A stretch of DNA of 64,000 nucleotides from an uncultured Rhodospirillales bacterium (GCA_903835235.1 CAILMF010000054.1:186001-250000); one strand, 5' to 3'; shown: positions 37,650 to 46,236, counted from the stretch's first letter. Made by a program: numbers and translations. Notes: a model not told the origin generated them from the sequence alone.

Positions 37650-37778
37650 ATGTCGCGCCTGCTGACCCTCTGCGCCCTGTTGCTGGCGCTGGCCACCACC
37701 GCCTGCAACACCGTCGCCGGCGCCGGCGAGGACATGCAGCGCGCCGGCCACTGGATCGAGCGCAAGGCGTCGCGCTGA
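37650..37778 (+). CDS. Entericidin A/B-type small lipoprotein
   Basis: A 42-residue lipoprotein: a hydrophobic signal (RLLTLCALLLALATTA) ends in lipobox TTAC with Cys19, followed by NTVAGAGEDMQRAGHWIERKA, the usual entericidin pattern. GGGAGAG lies 4 bases before the ATG. Entericidins are membrane lipoproteins linked to stress-induced lysis in enterobacteria; in alphaproteobacteria their role is unproven. The TGA stop sits inside the first unit of the 23-bp array. Confidence 0.85.
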   Translation: MSRLLTLCALLLALATTACNTVAGAGEDMQRAGHWIERKASR

Positions 37779-37924
37779 GGCGCGCCTGAAAAGCGCGCTG
37801 AGGCGCGCCTGAAAAGCGCGCTGAGGCGCGCCTGAAAAGCGCGCTGAGGCGCGCCTGAAAAATGCGCTGAGGCGCGCCTGAAAAGCGCGCTGAGGCGCGC
37901 CTGAAAACTGCTCTGAGGCGCGCT
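37775..37924. repeat. Seven-copy 23-bp tandem repeat filling the gap between convergent genes
   Basis: Units begin at 37775, 37798, 37821, 37844, 37867, 37890 and 37913 (last one partial), each CTGAGGCGCGCCTGA followed by AAAGCGCG with few changes. Each unit holds the palindrome AGGCGCGCCT. The array runs exactly from the stop of the entericidin gene to the stop of the convergent Bug gene. Confidence 0.95.
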
Positions 37925-38862
37925 CAGTCCGGCTTGATCCCTGCCTTTTCGAAGATCGCGCTCCACTCCGGCACTTCGCGCCGGATGCGCTCGGCGAAGG
38001 CGGCGGGGCGGCTGGCCACCACGGTATAGCCCAGGCCTTCCAGCCGCTCGCGCGACTCGCCGCCGCGGGCGGGCTGCACCATGTGGTCGTTCAGCCGCTC
38101 CAGCAGGGCAGGGGGCGTGCTGCCGGGGGCGATGAAGCCCCACCAGCCCACCACGTCCACGCCGGCCAGGCCGGCCTCGGTCATCGTCGGCACATTGGGC
38201 ATCTGCGGGTTGCGCGTGGGTCCGCTGATCGCCACCGGCTTCAGCCGGCCGCCCTCCACATGGCCGAAGGCGGCAGAAATGGCGACGAAGCCGTAATTCA
38301 CCTCACCCGAGACCAGGCCGGTCAGCTGCGGCCCGCCGCCGCGATAGCTGATCATGTTGAGCTCCTGGCCGGAGGCGATCTGCATCTGCAACGCCGCCAG
38401 GTGGGTCGGCGTGCCGTTGCCGCCATGCGAAAGGCTGAGGCCGCCCCGCGTGCGCCGGGCTTCCGCCAGAATGGCAGGCAGTGTCTGCGCGGGGGCGCTG
38501 GGGTGGGCCAGCAGCAGCAGCGGTGCCGTCACCGCCAGGCCCAGCGCCACGATGTCGCGGCCGAGCTGATAGGGCACCCGCTCCTTCAGCAGGGCGGCGT
38601 TCACCACCAGCGCATTGTCGGCGGTGCCGATGACGCTGCCATCGCCCGGCGCATTGGCCACCGCCTGGGTGCCGGGAATGCTGGCGCCGCCGCCCCGGTT
38701 CTCCACCACCCAATTGCCGGCCTGGGCGGCCAAAATGCGGCCCATCACGTCGGACGAGCCGCCGGGGCCATAGGGCACGATCAGCCGGCCGGAACGCAGG
38801 TCCTGCGCCCGGGCGACGAAGGGGGCGGCGAGCCCCAGCAGGGCAAGGCGGCGGACGATCAT
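37924..38862 (-). CDS. Bug/TctC-family substrate-binding protein (third of a tandem trio)
   Basis: A 312-residue receptor with signal MIVRRLALLGLAAPFVARA. Family motifs are SGRLIVPYGPGGSSDVMGR, VVENRGGGASIPGTQAVA, and the segment ISYRGGGPQLTGLVSGEVNYG. Its start overlaps the upstream Bug gene by 4 bases (ATGA). The phrase RGGGASIPGTQAVA is shared with the second gene of the trio, indicating a recent duplication. Its stop touches the 23-bp repeat array. Ligand unknown; no TctAB membrane genes are present. Confidence 0.92.
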   Translation of the reverse strand: MIVRRLALLGLAAPFVARAQDLRSGRLIVPYGPGGSSDVMGRILAAQAGNWVVENRGGGASIPGTQAVANAPGDGSVIGTADNALVVNAALLKERVPYQLGRDIVALGLAVTAPLLLLAHPSAPAQTLPAILAEARRTRGGLSLSHGGNGTPTHLAALQMQIASGQELNMISYRGGGPQLTGLVSGEVNYGFVAISAAFGHVEGGRLKPVAISGPTRNPQMPNVPTMTEAGLAGVDVVGWWGFIAPGSTPPALLERLNDHMVQPARGGESRERLEGLGYTVVASRPAAFAERIRREVPEWSAIFEKAGIKPD

Positions 38863-39821
38863 TCGGGCTGCACTCCGGCGGTGGCGATCACGCCGCGCCA
38901 TTTGGTGATTTCGCGGCGGATCAGGCTGGCATAGTCCTCGGCGCTGCTGGCCATCAGGGAATAGCCCATGGCCTGCATGCGCGGGCCGATCGGCGCGGCG
39001 CCGGCCGGCGCCACCATCAGCGCGTTCAGCCGGGCGACGATCTCGGCGGGCACGCCGGCGGGGGCGATGACGCCGAAGACGCTCTGCGTATCCATCTGCG
39101 GCAGGCCGAGTTCGGCGAAGCTCGGCACGTCAGGCAGCGCCGGGCTGCGGCGGGCGCCGGTGACGGCCAGCGCCCGCAGCAACCCGCCCTCCACCTGGCC
39201 CTTGGCGCTGGGGATGGCAGAGAAGCCGAAGGGCACCTCGTTCGCCGCCACCGCGGCGTTGGCCGGCGCAGCGCCCCGGTATCCCACCAGGGAAAGCCGC
39301 AGCCCCGCCGCCAGTTGCAGCTGAACGCTGGCCAGGTGGTTGGCGGTGCCGTTGCCGGCATGGGCGAAGGCCAGTTCACCTGGCCGGGCGCGGGCGGCGG
39401 CCAGGAAATCCGCGAAGCTGCGTGCCGTGCCGCCGGGGCTGCCCAGCAGCACATGCGGGCTGGCGACCACGGCGCCGATGGCGCTGACGTCGCGCTCGGT
39501 ATCATAGGGCAGGCGGGCGCCGAACAGGCCGGGGTTGGTGACCAGCGACAGGTCCATCACCCCCAGCGTGTAGCCATCCGGCGCCGCGGTCGCGACCGCC
39601 TGGGTGCCGGGGATGGAAGCACCGCCGCCGCGATTCTCCACCGCGAAGGACTGGCCACTGGCGGTGGCGGCATGCTGCGCCATGATCCGCGCGGTGATGT
39701 CGGTGCCACCGCCTGGCGCATAGGGCACGATGACCCGCACCGTCCGCGCCGGGAAACCGCCCTGGGCGCGGGCGACGAAGGGCAGCGCCAGCGACGCCGC
39801 CAGCAGGGTTCGCCTGAGCAT
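38859..39821 (-). CDS. Bug/TctC-family substrate-binding protein (second of a tandem trio)
   Basis: A 320-residue receptor with signal MLRRTLLAASLALPFVARAQ, the strand RTVRVIVPYAPGGGTDITAR, FAVENRGGGASIPGTQAVA and LVGYRGAAPANAAVAANEVPFG. It starts one base after the stop of the first gene of the trio (TGAgATG) and overlaps the third. Its sequence is nearest the third gene by eye. Probably exported and soluble in the periplasm. Confidence 0.92.
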   Translation of the reverse strand: MLRRTLLAASLALPFVARAQGGFPARTVRVIVPYAPGGGTDITARIMAQHAATASGQSFAVENRGGGASIPGTQAVATAAPDGYTLGVMDLSLVTNPGLFGARLPYDTERDVSAIGAVVASPHVLLGSPGGTARSFADFLAAARARPGELAFAHAGNGTANHLASVQLQLAAGLRLSLVGYRGAAPANAAVAANEVPFGFSAIPSAKGQVEGGLLRALAVTGARRSPALPDVPSFAELGLPQMDTQSVFGVIAPAGVPAEIVARLNALMVAPAGAAPIGPRMQAMGYSLMASSAEDYASLIRREITKWRGVIATAGVQPE

Positions 39822-39822
39822 C

Positions 39823-40797
39823 TCAGCCCTCCAGCCGGACATTGGCGATGCGCGCCACCTCGCGCCATTGGGCGATCTCGCTGCGGACGAACTCGCCATA
39901 GGCTTCGGGCGTGGTCGGCACCGCGAAGCCGCCGAGTTCGATGAAGCGGGCGGCCACCGCGGGTTCTCGCAATATCGCGGTCACGTCGGCATTCACCTTG
40001 GCCAAAATCGCCGGCGGCGTGGCGGCGGGGGCGTTCAGCCCGGTCCAGCCAAAGGCGCGGAAGCCCGGCGCCACCGCCTCGGCGATGGTCGGCGTATTCG
40101 GCAGTTGCGGCGCCCGCTGTTCAGTGGTGACGGCAATCGCCTTCAGCCGCCCGGCGGCGATATGCGCGCGGGCACTGGCGTAGCTGTCCATCATCAGCTT
40201 GACGTTGCCGGCGAGGATATCCGTCATCGCCGGCCCGCTGCCGCGGTAGTGGATCATGTTCAGCTTGGCGCCGGTGCGGTGGGCGAACAGCTCGGCCGCC
40301 ATGTGCTGGCTGGTGGCGGGGCCGGCGGTGGCCAGATCCAGCCCGCCCGGCGTGCGCTTGGCCAGCGCCACCAGCTCCTGCGCGGTATTCGCCTCGAAGC
40401 TCGGATGCGCCACCAGCAGCAGCGGCAGCACCACCACGTTGGTGATGAAGGCGAAGTCGCGCTCGGCGTCGTAGGGCAGGTTGGGCAGCACCGAGGGATT
40501 CACCCCCAGCGTGCCGGAGGTGCCGGCGGTCAGCGTATAGCCATCCGGCGCGGCGCGGGCGCCGGCTTCCAGCGCGGGCGCCCCGGCGCCACCGCCGCGA
40601 TTCTCCACGATGACGCGCTGCGGCCAGCGCTGGGACAGCAGGTCGGCATAGACCCGCGTAAAAATGTCGGCCGCCTGGCCCGGTGGGAAGGGCACGATGA
40701 TTTTCACCGGCTTGTCCGGCCAGGCGCCTTGGGCCCGAGCGGCGAAGGGCAGGATGAACGGCGCGGCCAGCAACGGGCGACGCGAGAATTGGCGCAT
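39823..40797 (-). CDS. Bug/TctC-family substrate-binding protein (first of a tandem trio)
   Basis: A 324-residue receptor with signal MRQFSRRPLLAAPFILPFAARAQ and the motifs KPVKIIVPFPPGQAADIFTR, VIVENRGGGAGAPALEAGA and MIHYRGSGPAMTDILAGNVKL. It leads the three-gene minus-strand unit and is divergent, by 64 bases, from the isopropylmalate/tartrate-type dehydrogenase. The divergent pair suggests uptake and oxidation of a hydroxy-dicarboxylate, which is inference. Confidence 0.92.
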   Translation of the reverse strand: MRQFSRRPLLAAPFILPFAARAQGAWPDKPVKIIVPFPPGQAADIFTRVYADLLSQRWPQRVIVENRGGGAGAPALEAGARAAPDGYTLTAGTSGTLGVNPSVLPNLPYDAERDFAFITNVVVLPLLLVAHPSFEANTAQELVALAKRTPGGLDLATAGPATSQHMAAELFAHRTGAKLNMIHYRGSGPAMTDILAGNVKLMMDSYASARAHIAAGRLKAIAVTTEQRAPQLPNTPTIAEAVAPGFRAFGWTGLNAPAATPPAILAKVNADVTAILREPAVAARFIELGGFAVPTTPEAYGEFVRSEIAQWREVARIANVRLEG

Positions 40798-40861
40798 GGC
40801 CGCTTACTCCCCAATGGTCTTTGGCCCAGGATAGGCACGGAAACGCCAAGGGGGAACCGTC

Positions 40862-41944
40862 ATGGCCAGCAACTCAATTCATCTGGCGGTGCTGCCGGGC
40901 GACGGCATCGGCGTGGAGGTCACCCAGGCCACGCTGGCGGTGCTGGAGCCGCTGGCGAAGCGCCACGGCCTGGGCATCTCCACCGAAACCCTGCCGGCCG
41001 GCGCCTTCCACTACCAGGCCACCGGCGACGCCTTCCCGGAGGCCAGCTTCAAGGCGGCCGAGAAGGCCGACGCCATCCTGCTCGGCGCCATGGGCTGGCC
41101 CGGCATCCGCCTGGCCGACGGCACCGAGATTGCGCCGCAGCTGGACCTGCGCTTCCGGCTTGGGCTGTACGCCGGGGTGCGGCCGGTGAAGGCCATCCCC
41201 GGCGTGCCCGTCGCCCTGGCGGACCCGCGCGCCCGCGACATGGACCTGGTGATCCTGCGCGAGAGCACGGAGGGCCTGTTCTTCTCCCGCGGTACCGGCG
41301 TGGTCACGTCGGACTACGCCGAGGAGACGCTCCGCATCACCCGGCCCATTACCGAAAAGCTGAGCCACTTCGCCTTCCGCCTGGCCGAACGACGCGCCGA
41401 ACGCAAGCAGCGCCGTGGCAAGGTGACGCTGGTGGACAAGGCCAACGTGTTCCGCGCCTTCGCCTTCATGCGCGGCGTCTTCGACGAGGTCGCCGCCGGC
41501 TACCCCGGCGTGGACAGCGCCCACCACTACGTGGACGCCATGGCGCTGGACCTGGTGCGCCGGCCCTGGGCCTTCGACGTGCTGCCCACCGAAAACATGT
41601 TCGGCGATATCCTGTCCGACCTCGGCGCCGGGCTGGTCGGCGGCATGGGGTTCTCGCCCTCGGCCGATATCGGCGACAACCACGCGGTGTTCCAGCCCGC
41701 CCACGGCACCGCGCCTGACATCGCCGGGCAGGGCATCGCCAACCCCACGGCCATGCTGCTCAGCGCCGCGATGATGCTGGACTGGCTGGCCAGCCGGGGC
41801 GCCGGCCAGGCCCATGCCGATGCCGCGGTGGAACTGGAAGCCGCGGTCGACAAGGCCTTCGCCGGCGGCCTGCGCACCGCCGATATCGGCGGCCGCGACA
41901 ACACCGCCGCCGTGGTGAAGGCGGTGCGGGAAGCGCTGGCGTGA
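40862..41944 (+). CDS. Isocitrate/isopropylmalate/tartrate dehydrogenase family protein
   Basis: A 360-residue beta-decarboxylating dehydrogenase: LAVLPGDGIGVEVTQATL at the N-terminus, ILRESTEGLFFSRGTGV in place of the LeuB SxSxx loop, KANVFRAFAFMRGVF, and the metal-binding NMFGDILSDLGAGLVGGMGF, then PAHGTAPDIAGQGIANPTAM. The E-S-T-E-G-L-F-F-S loop differs from classical LeuB and is closer to tartrate/malate/homoisocitrate-type enzymes. It may act on D-malate or an alkylmalate. It starts a two-gene unit with an amine oxidase. Confidence 0.88.
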   Translation: MASNSIHLAVLPGDGIGVEVTQATLAVLEPLAKRHGLGISTETLPAGAFHYQATGDAFPEASFKAAEKADAILLGAMGWPGIRLADGTEIAPQLDLRFRLGLYAGVRPVKAIPGVPVALADPRARDMDLVILRESTEGLFFSRGTGVVTSDYAEETLRITRPITEKLSHFAFRLAERRAERKQRRGKVTLVDKANVFRAFAFMRGVFDEVAAGYPGVDSAHHYVDAMALDLVRRPWAFDVLPTENMFGDILSDLGAGLVGGMGFSPSADIGDNHAVFQPAHGTAPDIAGQGIANPTAMLLSAAMMLDWLASRGAGQAHADAAVELEAAVDKAFAGGLRTADIGGRDNTAAVVKAVREALA

Positions 41945-43473
41945 CAACGCGCCGCGCCCTGCTGGAAGGCATCGCGGCAGCAGGTGGCATCAACGCCGCG
42001 GTGGCGGCGCTGGGCGCGCTGGGTGGGTTGCTGCCAACCCCGGCCCAGGCCGCCGCGCCGGTGCTGCCGCGCGGCGGCAGGCCGGTCATCGTCATCGGCG
42101 GTGGCATTGCCGGCCTGGTCACCGCGCTGGAACTGAAGCGCGCGGGCTGGCCGGTGAAGCTGCTGGAAGCCAGCGACCGCCCCGGTGGCCGCTGCCTGAC
42201 GCTGCGCGCCGGCGACACCGTGCGGGAAGCCGATGGCACCACCCAGAAGGTGGAATGGGACAGCGCGCCGCACCTGTACATGAACCCCGGCCCGGCCCGC
42301 ATTCCGCACCATCACCGGGGCATCCTGGGCTACTGCAAGCAGCTTGGCGTCGCGCTGGAAACCCTGGTCAACCAGAACGGCGCCGCCCTGGCGGAGGGGC
42401 CGGACGGCCCGGTACCGCTGCGCCAGGTCAATGCCGGCTTGCGCGGCCTGGTGGCGGAACTTGCGGCCAAGGGCCTGCCGCGCGGCACGCTGGAAGCGCC
42501 GCTGACCACCGCCGACCTGGAAGCGCTGCGCGCCATGCTGCGTGGCTTCGGCGCGCTGGACCATCAGCTGCGCTGGCAGGGCAGCAGCCGCGCCGGCTGG
42601 GCCGAGCGCCCCGGCCTGGAGGAGGGCAAGCCGACCGCGCCGCTGGACCCCGCAGTGCTGCTGAACCCCGTGCTGTGGCGCGGTGCCACCTTCGCCGAGG
42701 GCATCGACTACGCCGCCACCATGCTGCAACCCGTGGGTGGCATCGATGCCATCGCCCGCGCCCTGGCCAAGGCGCTGGGCGACAGCCTGGTGCTGAATGC
42801 CGAGGTCTTCGCCCTGCGCCGCACCGAGGCCGGCGCCCGGGTGGAATGGCGCGACCGCCAGCGCAACGGCCGGCTGAAGCAGGAGACCGCCGCCCGCGTG
42901 GTGCTGGCGCTGCCCGCCCCGGTGCTGGCGGCGCTGGATACGGACCTGGCCGCCCCGCGCCGAGACGCGCTGCGCGACCTGTTCTATGCCAGCGCCGGCA
43001 AGCTGGCCTTCCAGTGCGAACGCCGCTTCTGGGAGGATGAGCACGCGATCTACGGCGGCATCAGCTTCTCGGCGCGGGATGTGAACCAGCTCTGGTACCC
43101 CTCGCACGGCTTCCATGCCCGGAAAGGCATTTTGCTCGGCGCCTATATCTGGGGCGGCGCCGCCGGGGCGCGCTTTGCCGGTCGCACCCCGGCACAGCGG
43201 GCCGAGGCCGCGGTGGCGGATGGCAAGGCGCTGCATGCCGACTATGCCGCGCAGGTGGCCAAGCCGGTTTCGGTGGCCTGGGGCAACATGCCGCTGGCGC
43301 GCGGTGCCTGGGTGGAATGGACCGAGCCGCAGCGCGCCGCCAGCTACGCCCTGCTGCGGGCGCCCGAAGGCCCGTACCACTTCGCCGGAGAACATCTTTC
43401 CCACCAGACGGCGTGGATGGAGGGCGCGCTGATCTCGGCCTGGGCGGCGCTGGAGGGGCTGGCGTGGGGCTAG
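41941..43473 (+). CDS. FAD-dependent amine oxidase-like oxidoreductase, Tat-type signal
   Basis: A 510-residue flavoprotein. A twin-arginine-like leader (TTRRALLEGIAAAGG, hydrophobic run, PTPAQA) precedes the dinucleotide fold VIVIGGGIAGLVTALELKRAG and RPGGRCLTLRAG, and the C-terminal FAD motif is seen in EGPYHFAGEHLSHQTAWMEG. These match the flavin monoamine oxidase/protoporphyrinogen oxidase superfamily. GTG start at 41941 overlaps the dehydrogenase stop by 4 bases. It probably works in the periplasm on a primary amine or cyclic amino acid; substrate unknown. Confidence 0.87.
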   Translation: MTTRRALLEGIAAAGGINAAVAALGALGGLLPTPAQAAAPVLPRGGRPVIVIGGGIAGLVTALELKRAGWPVKLLEASDRPGGRCLTLRAGDTVREADGTTQKVEWDSAPHLYMNPGPARIPHHHRGILGYCKQLGVALETLVNQNGAALAEGPDGPVPLRQVNAGLRGLVAELAAKGLPRGTLEAPLTTADLEALRAMLRGFGALDHQLRWQGSSRAGWAERPGLEEGKPTAPLDPAVLLNPVLWRGATFAEGIDYAATMLQPVGGIDAIARALAKALGDSLVLNAEVFALRRTEAGARVEWRDRQRNGRLKQETAARVVLALPAPVLAALDTDLAAPRRDALRDLFYASAGKLAFQCERRFWEDEHAIYGGISFSARDVNQLWYPSHGFHARKGILLGAYIWGGAAGARFAGRTPAQRAEAAVADGKALHADYAAQVAKPVSVAWGNMPLARGAWVEWTEPQRAASYALLRAPEGPYHFAGEHLSHQTAWMEGALISAWAALEGLAWG

Positions 43474-43512
43474 CGCCCGCCACCGGGGCGCTCCGGCATG
43501 GGTTCGGTCGGC

Positions 43513-43668
43513 CAGCCGCCCGGTTGTCGCAGCGCCTCGGGCGCGGAGGCGTGAATCGGCCGGCCAGCCGCCCGTTCGTCGGAGCGCCTCGGGCGCGGAG
43601 GCGTGAACCGGCCGGCCAGCCGCCCGGTCGTCGCAGCGCCGCAGGCGCGGAGGCGTGAACCGGCCGGC
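43513..43668. repeat. Three tandem copies of a 52-bp repeat
   Basis: Units at 43513-43564, 43565-43616 and 43617-43668 each begin CAGCCGCCCG and contain GGCGCGGAGGCGTGAA and CGGCCGG, with 3-6 differences between copies. They occupy the gap between the amine oxidase stop (43473) and the unknown 600-residue protein (43737). Confidence 0.93.
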
Positions 43669-43736
43669 CATACATGCCACGAAAACGCCGTGGGAATGTC
43701 GTTGTGCCGCCTTGGCCGGGGGCGGTAAATTCCCCC

Positions 43737-45539
43737 ATGCGCCATTCCGCCCGAGCCACCCTCGCTGCTGCCCTGTTGCTGCCTGGCCTGGCCATGGCCC
43801 AGCCCAGCTTTGAGGATTGCAGCGCGCTGCCGGAGGCCCAGTTCCGCGGCGCGATCGAACGCGGCACCCTCGCGCAATTCGCCACCGCCATGCCGGCCGC
43901 CGACGCCGATGCGCTGGTCGCCCGCCACTGGCGCGCGCTGGAGATGGATGCGCTGATCCAGCGCCTGGGCCGCGAAGCCCATGCCCAGGTGGCCGCCGAT
44001 GCCGGCTATGTCCGCCGGCTGATCTCCAACTACAGCCCCGGCACCGCCAGCGAGCTGGCCCGCGCCTTCAACGCCCGGGTCTATGACAACCCCGAGTTCA
44101 AGGCGCGCTTCGAGCTGTTGGTCGCCGCCATCGGCGATGGTCTGGCAACCCGCATCGCCACCGCCGGCGCGGCCGCGCAGGATGAGGCGCGGCGCTGCGT
44201 GCGCGGCTTCCTCGGCGGCCGCTACACCGCGACGGTGGCGGAAGCCGTGCTGGTGACGCTGCGCACCAACCTGGCGGCGCCGGCCGGCCCGGCGGTGGAT
44301 GTCGCGACCTCCACCACCATCAACACCGCCCGCGCGCTCAGCGGCGCCGCGGTGCTGGTGATGCGCGGCGCGCTGGAACGCATCGTGGAGCGCATCGTCG
44401 CCCGCAGCGCCGGGGTCATCGCCGGCAGCCTGGCCAGGCGCGTGGTGCCGGTGCTGGGCACCGCGCTGTTCGCCTGGGACCTGGTCTTCGGCGCCGATGG
44501 CGTGCTGGGCGAGGTTGAGGAGCAACTGACCGGCGATGCCTCGCGGGAAGACATCCGCGACGCCCTGGCCGGCAGCCTGCGCGAGGCCGCGGGACGCGAG
44601 GCCGCCGCCGCCGCCAGCCGCGCCGCCGACGAGGTGAACCGCCAATGGGGCGAGTTCCGCACCCAGCACATCGCCGTGCTGGCCCTGGCCGACAAGGACC
44701 CGGCCTTCCGCGCCTTCCTGGCCGATGTGCCGCCGGACCGCTTCGGCTCGCTGGCCCGGCTGGTGGACCTGCTGCTGAAGCAGGGCGGCGAGGCCGCGGT
44801 GCAGGCAGCGCGGGAGGACGGCACGCTCGGCCGCGCCACCCGCCTGCCGGAAGCCGGCGTCGCCATCGCCCTGGCGCGCGGCTCCCTGGCGGAGGCCCTG
44901 GCCTGGGCCGACCTGGCCGGCGCCAACCTGCCGGCGGTGCTGCGGTTCGAGGTGTTCCGCAGCGCCTCGCCCGACCAGTTCACCGCGGAAAGCCTGGCCC
45001 GTCTGCTGGCGCTGGAGCAGCCGGCGGCGGTGGCGCAGCTGCTGCGACTGGACCCGGCGCTGCGCGGCACGCTGCTGCGCGCCCTGCCGCTGGACAGCCT
45101 GCGCACCCTGGCCGCGCGCCTACCCACCGCGCCTGGCGCCGAACCGGCCCTGGCGACGCTGGCCCGCATGCTGGAGGCGCTGCCCGCGCCCGAGCAGGCC
45201 AACGCCCTGGTGCAGGCGCTGCTGCGCCGGCCGGAGCTGATCGCCACCCTGGCCGACGAGGATACCCGCCGCGCCGTGCTGGTGGGCAGCGCCGACCCGA
45301 TGGCCGCGCTGGAAATGCTGGCCCGACAGACCGCGCTGTGGGACGTGATGCGCATGGTGGCGGACGTGCAGCTGGCCGTGGATGGCACCGTCTCGCCCCG
45401 CCTGCTGCTGCAGAAGTACACAGCGGCCGGCGGCGTGGTGGCCGCGGTGATGCTGGTACTGCTGCTGCTGGTCTCCCGCCTGTTGAAGCCGGTGTTCTTC
45501 GTGCTGCGCCTGCTGCTGCCGCGCGCCCGCGCACGCTGA
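43737..45539 (+). CDS. Unknown exported, membrane-anchored protein (600 aa)
   Basis: I do not recognise this family. The protein has a signal peptide (ATLAAALLLPGLAMA, then QPSFEDC), an alpha-helical body rich in Ala, Leu, Arg and Glu, a moderately hydrophobic central part (AGVIAGSLARRVVPVLGTALFAWDLVFG), a helix-repeat-like region from about residue 320 (EAALAWAD, ARLLALEQPAAVAQLL, ARMLEALPAPEQANALV), and one C-terminal membrane helix (GGVVAAVMLVLLLLVSRLL) followed by a basic tail. Most of it should lie in the periplasm. ATG at 43737 is chosen for the signal. It is 6 bases from a NodB-like gene. Confidence 0.8.
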   Translation: MRHSARATLAAALLLPGLAMAQPSFEDCSALPEAQFRGAIERGTLAQFATAMPAADADALVARHWRALEMDALIQRLGREAHAQVAADAGYVRRLISNYSPGTASELARAFNARVYDNPEFKARFELLVAAIGDGLATRIATAGAAAQDEARRCVRGFLGGRYTATVAEAVLVTLRTNLAAPAGPAVDVATSTTINTARALSGAAVLVMRGALERIVERIVARSAGVIAGSLARRVVPVLGTALFAWDLVFGADGVLGEVEEQLTGDASREDIRDALAGSLREAAGREAAAAASRAADEVNRQWGEFRTQHIAVLALADKDPAFRAFLADVPPDRFGSLARLVDLLLKQGGEAAVQAAREDGTLGRATRLPEAGVAIALARGSLAEALAWADLAGANLPAVLRFEVFRSASPDQFTAESLARLLALEQPAAVAQLLRLDPALRGTLLRALPLDSLRTLAARLPTAPGAEPALATLARMLEALPAPEQANALVQALLRRPELIATLADEDTRRAVLVGSADPMAALEMLARQTALWDVMRMVADVQLAVDGTVSPRLLLQKYTAAGGVVAAVMLVLLLLVSRLLKPVFFVLRLLLPRARAR

Positions 45540-45545
45540 GCTGCC

Positions 45546-46220
45546 ATGCTGCGCCGTGCGCTGTTGGCGCTGCCCTGGGGCACGCCCTTCGCCCAGGCCG
45601 GGGCGCTGGTTGAACCCACGCTGCACATTCCGCCGCCGGCGGTGGCGCTGACGCTGGACCTCTGCCCCGGCGGCTTCGATGAGCGGCTGTTCCGCGGCCT
45701 GGCGGAAGCCGGCATCCGCGCCACCTGGTTCCTGACCGGGGACTGGCTGCGGCGCAATCCGGCGGGGCTGGCGCTGCTGCTGGCCCACCGCGACCTCTTC
45801 GCCTTCGCCAATCATGGCGAGCACCACCTGCTGGCCGCGCCCGGCAGTGCGCCGCTGTTCAGCCAGCGCGCGGTGGCGGATGCCGCGGGCCTGCGGGCCG
45901 AGGTGTTGAACGGCGCGGCGCTGGTGGAGGACACCACGGGCACGCTGCCGCGCTGGTATCGCGGCGCCACCGGCTTCTACAGCCGCGACGCCATCGCGCA
46001 GGTGGAGGCGATGGGCATGGCCGTGGCGGGATTTTCGCTGAACGCGGATGCCGGCGCCAGCCTGGGTGCCGCGGCGGTCACGGCGCGCGTGCTGGCAGCG
46101 CGGCCGGGCGACGTGCTGGTGGCACATGGCAACCAGCCGCATCGGCCCGCAGGCGCCGGGCTGCTGGCCGGGGTGCTGGCCTTGCAGCGTCAGGGCATGC
46201 CCTTCGCCTGGCTGGGTTAG
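45546..46220 (+). CDS. Polysaccharide deacetylase (NodB-like) family protein
   Basis: A 224-residue protein with a NodB-type core: ALTLDLCPGGFDERLF corresponds to motif 1 (normally TFDDGP), ATWFLTGDWL to the following strand, FANHGEHHLL to the metal-binding His motif, RWYRGATGFYS to motif 3 and GDVLVAHGNQPHRPAG to the last motif. Motif 1 keeps the first Asp but has Leu in place of the second. A weak signal peptide (RRALLALPWGTPFAQAG) is possible. It is 6 bases after the unknown 600-residue protein and likely co-transcribed. Confidence 0.8.
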   Translation: MLRRALLALPWGTPFAQAGALVEPTLHIPPPAVALTLDLCPGGFDERLFRGLAEAGIRATWFLTGDWLRRNPAGLALLLAHRDLFAFANHGEHHLLAAPGSAPLFSQRAVADAAGLRAEVLNGAALVEDTTGTLPRWYRGATGFYSRDAIAQVEAMGMAVAGFSLNADAGASLGAAAVTARVLAARPGDVLVAHGNQPHRPAGAGLLAGVLALQRQGMPFAWLG

Positions 46221-46236
46221 AGAGACAACGCCGCCG

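Noticed and set aside
37775-37924. CRISPR array
   Set aside because: Units are directly adjacent with no spacers and no cas genes are present. The same applies to the 52-bp repeats at 43513.
40862-41944. Assignment as biosynthetic leuB
   Set aside because: The substrate loop and the distance from the leuCD-like pair argue against it; only the family name is kept.
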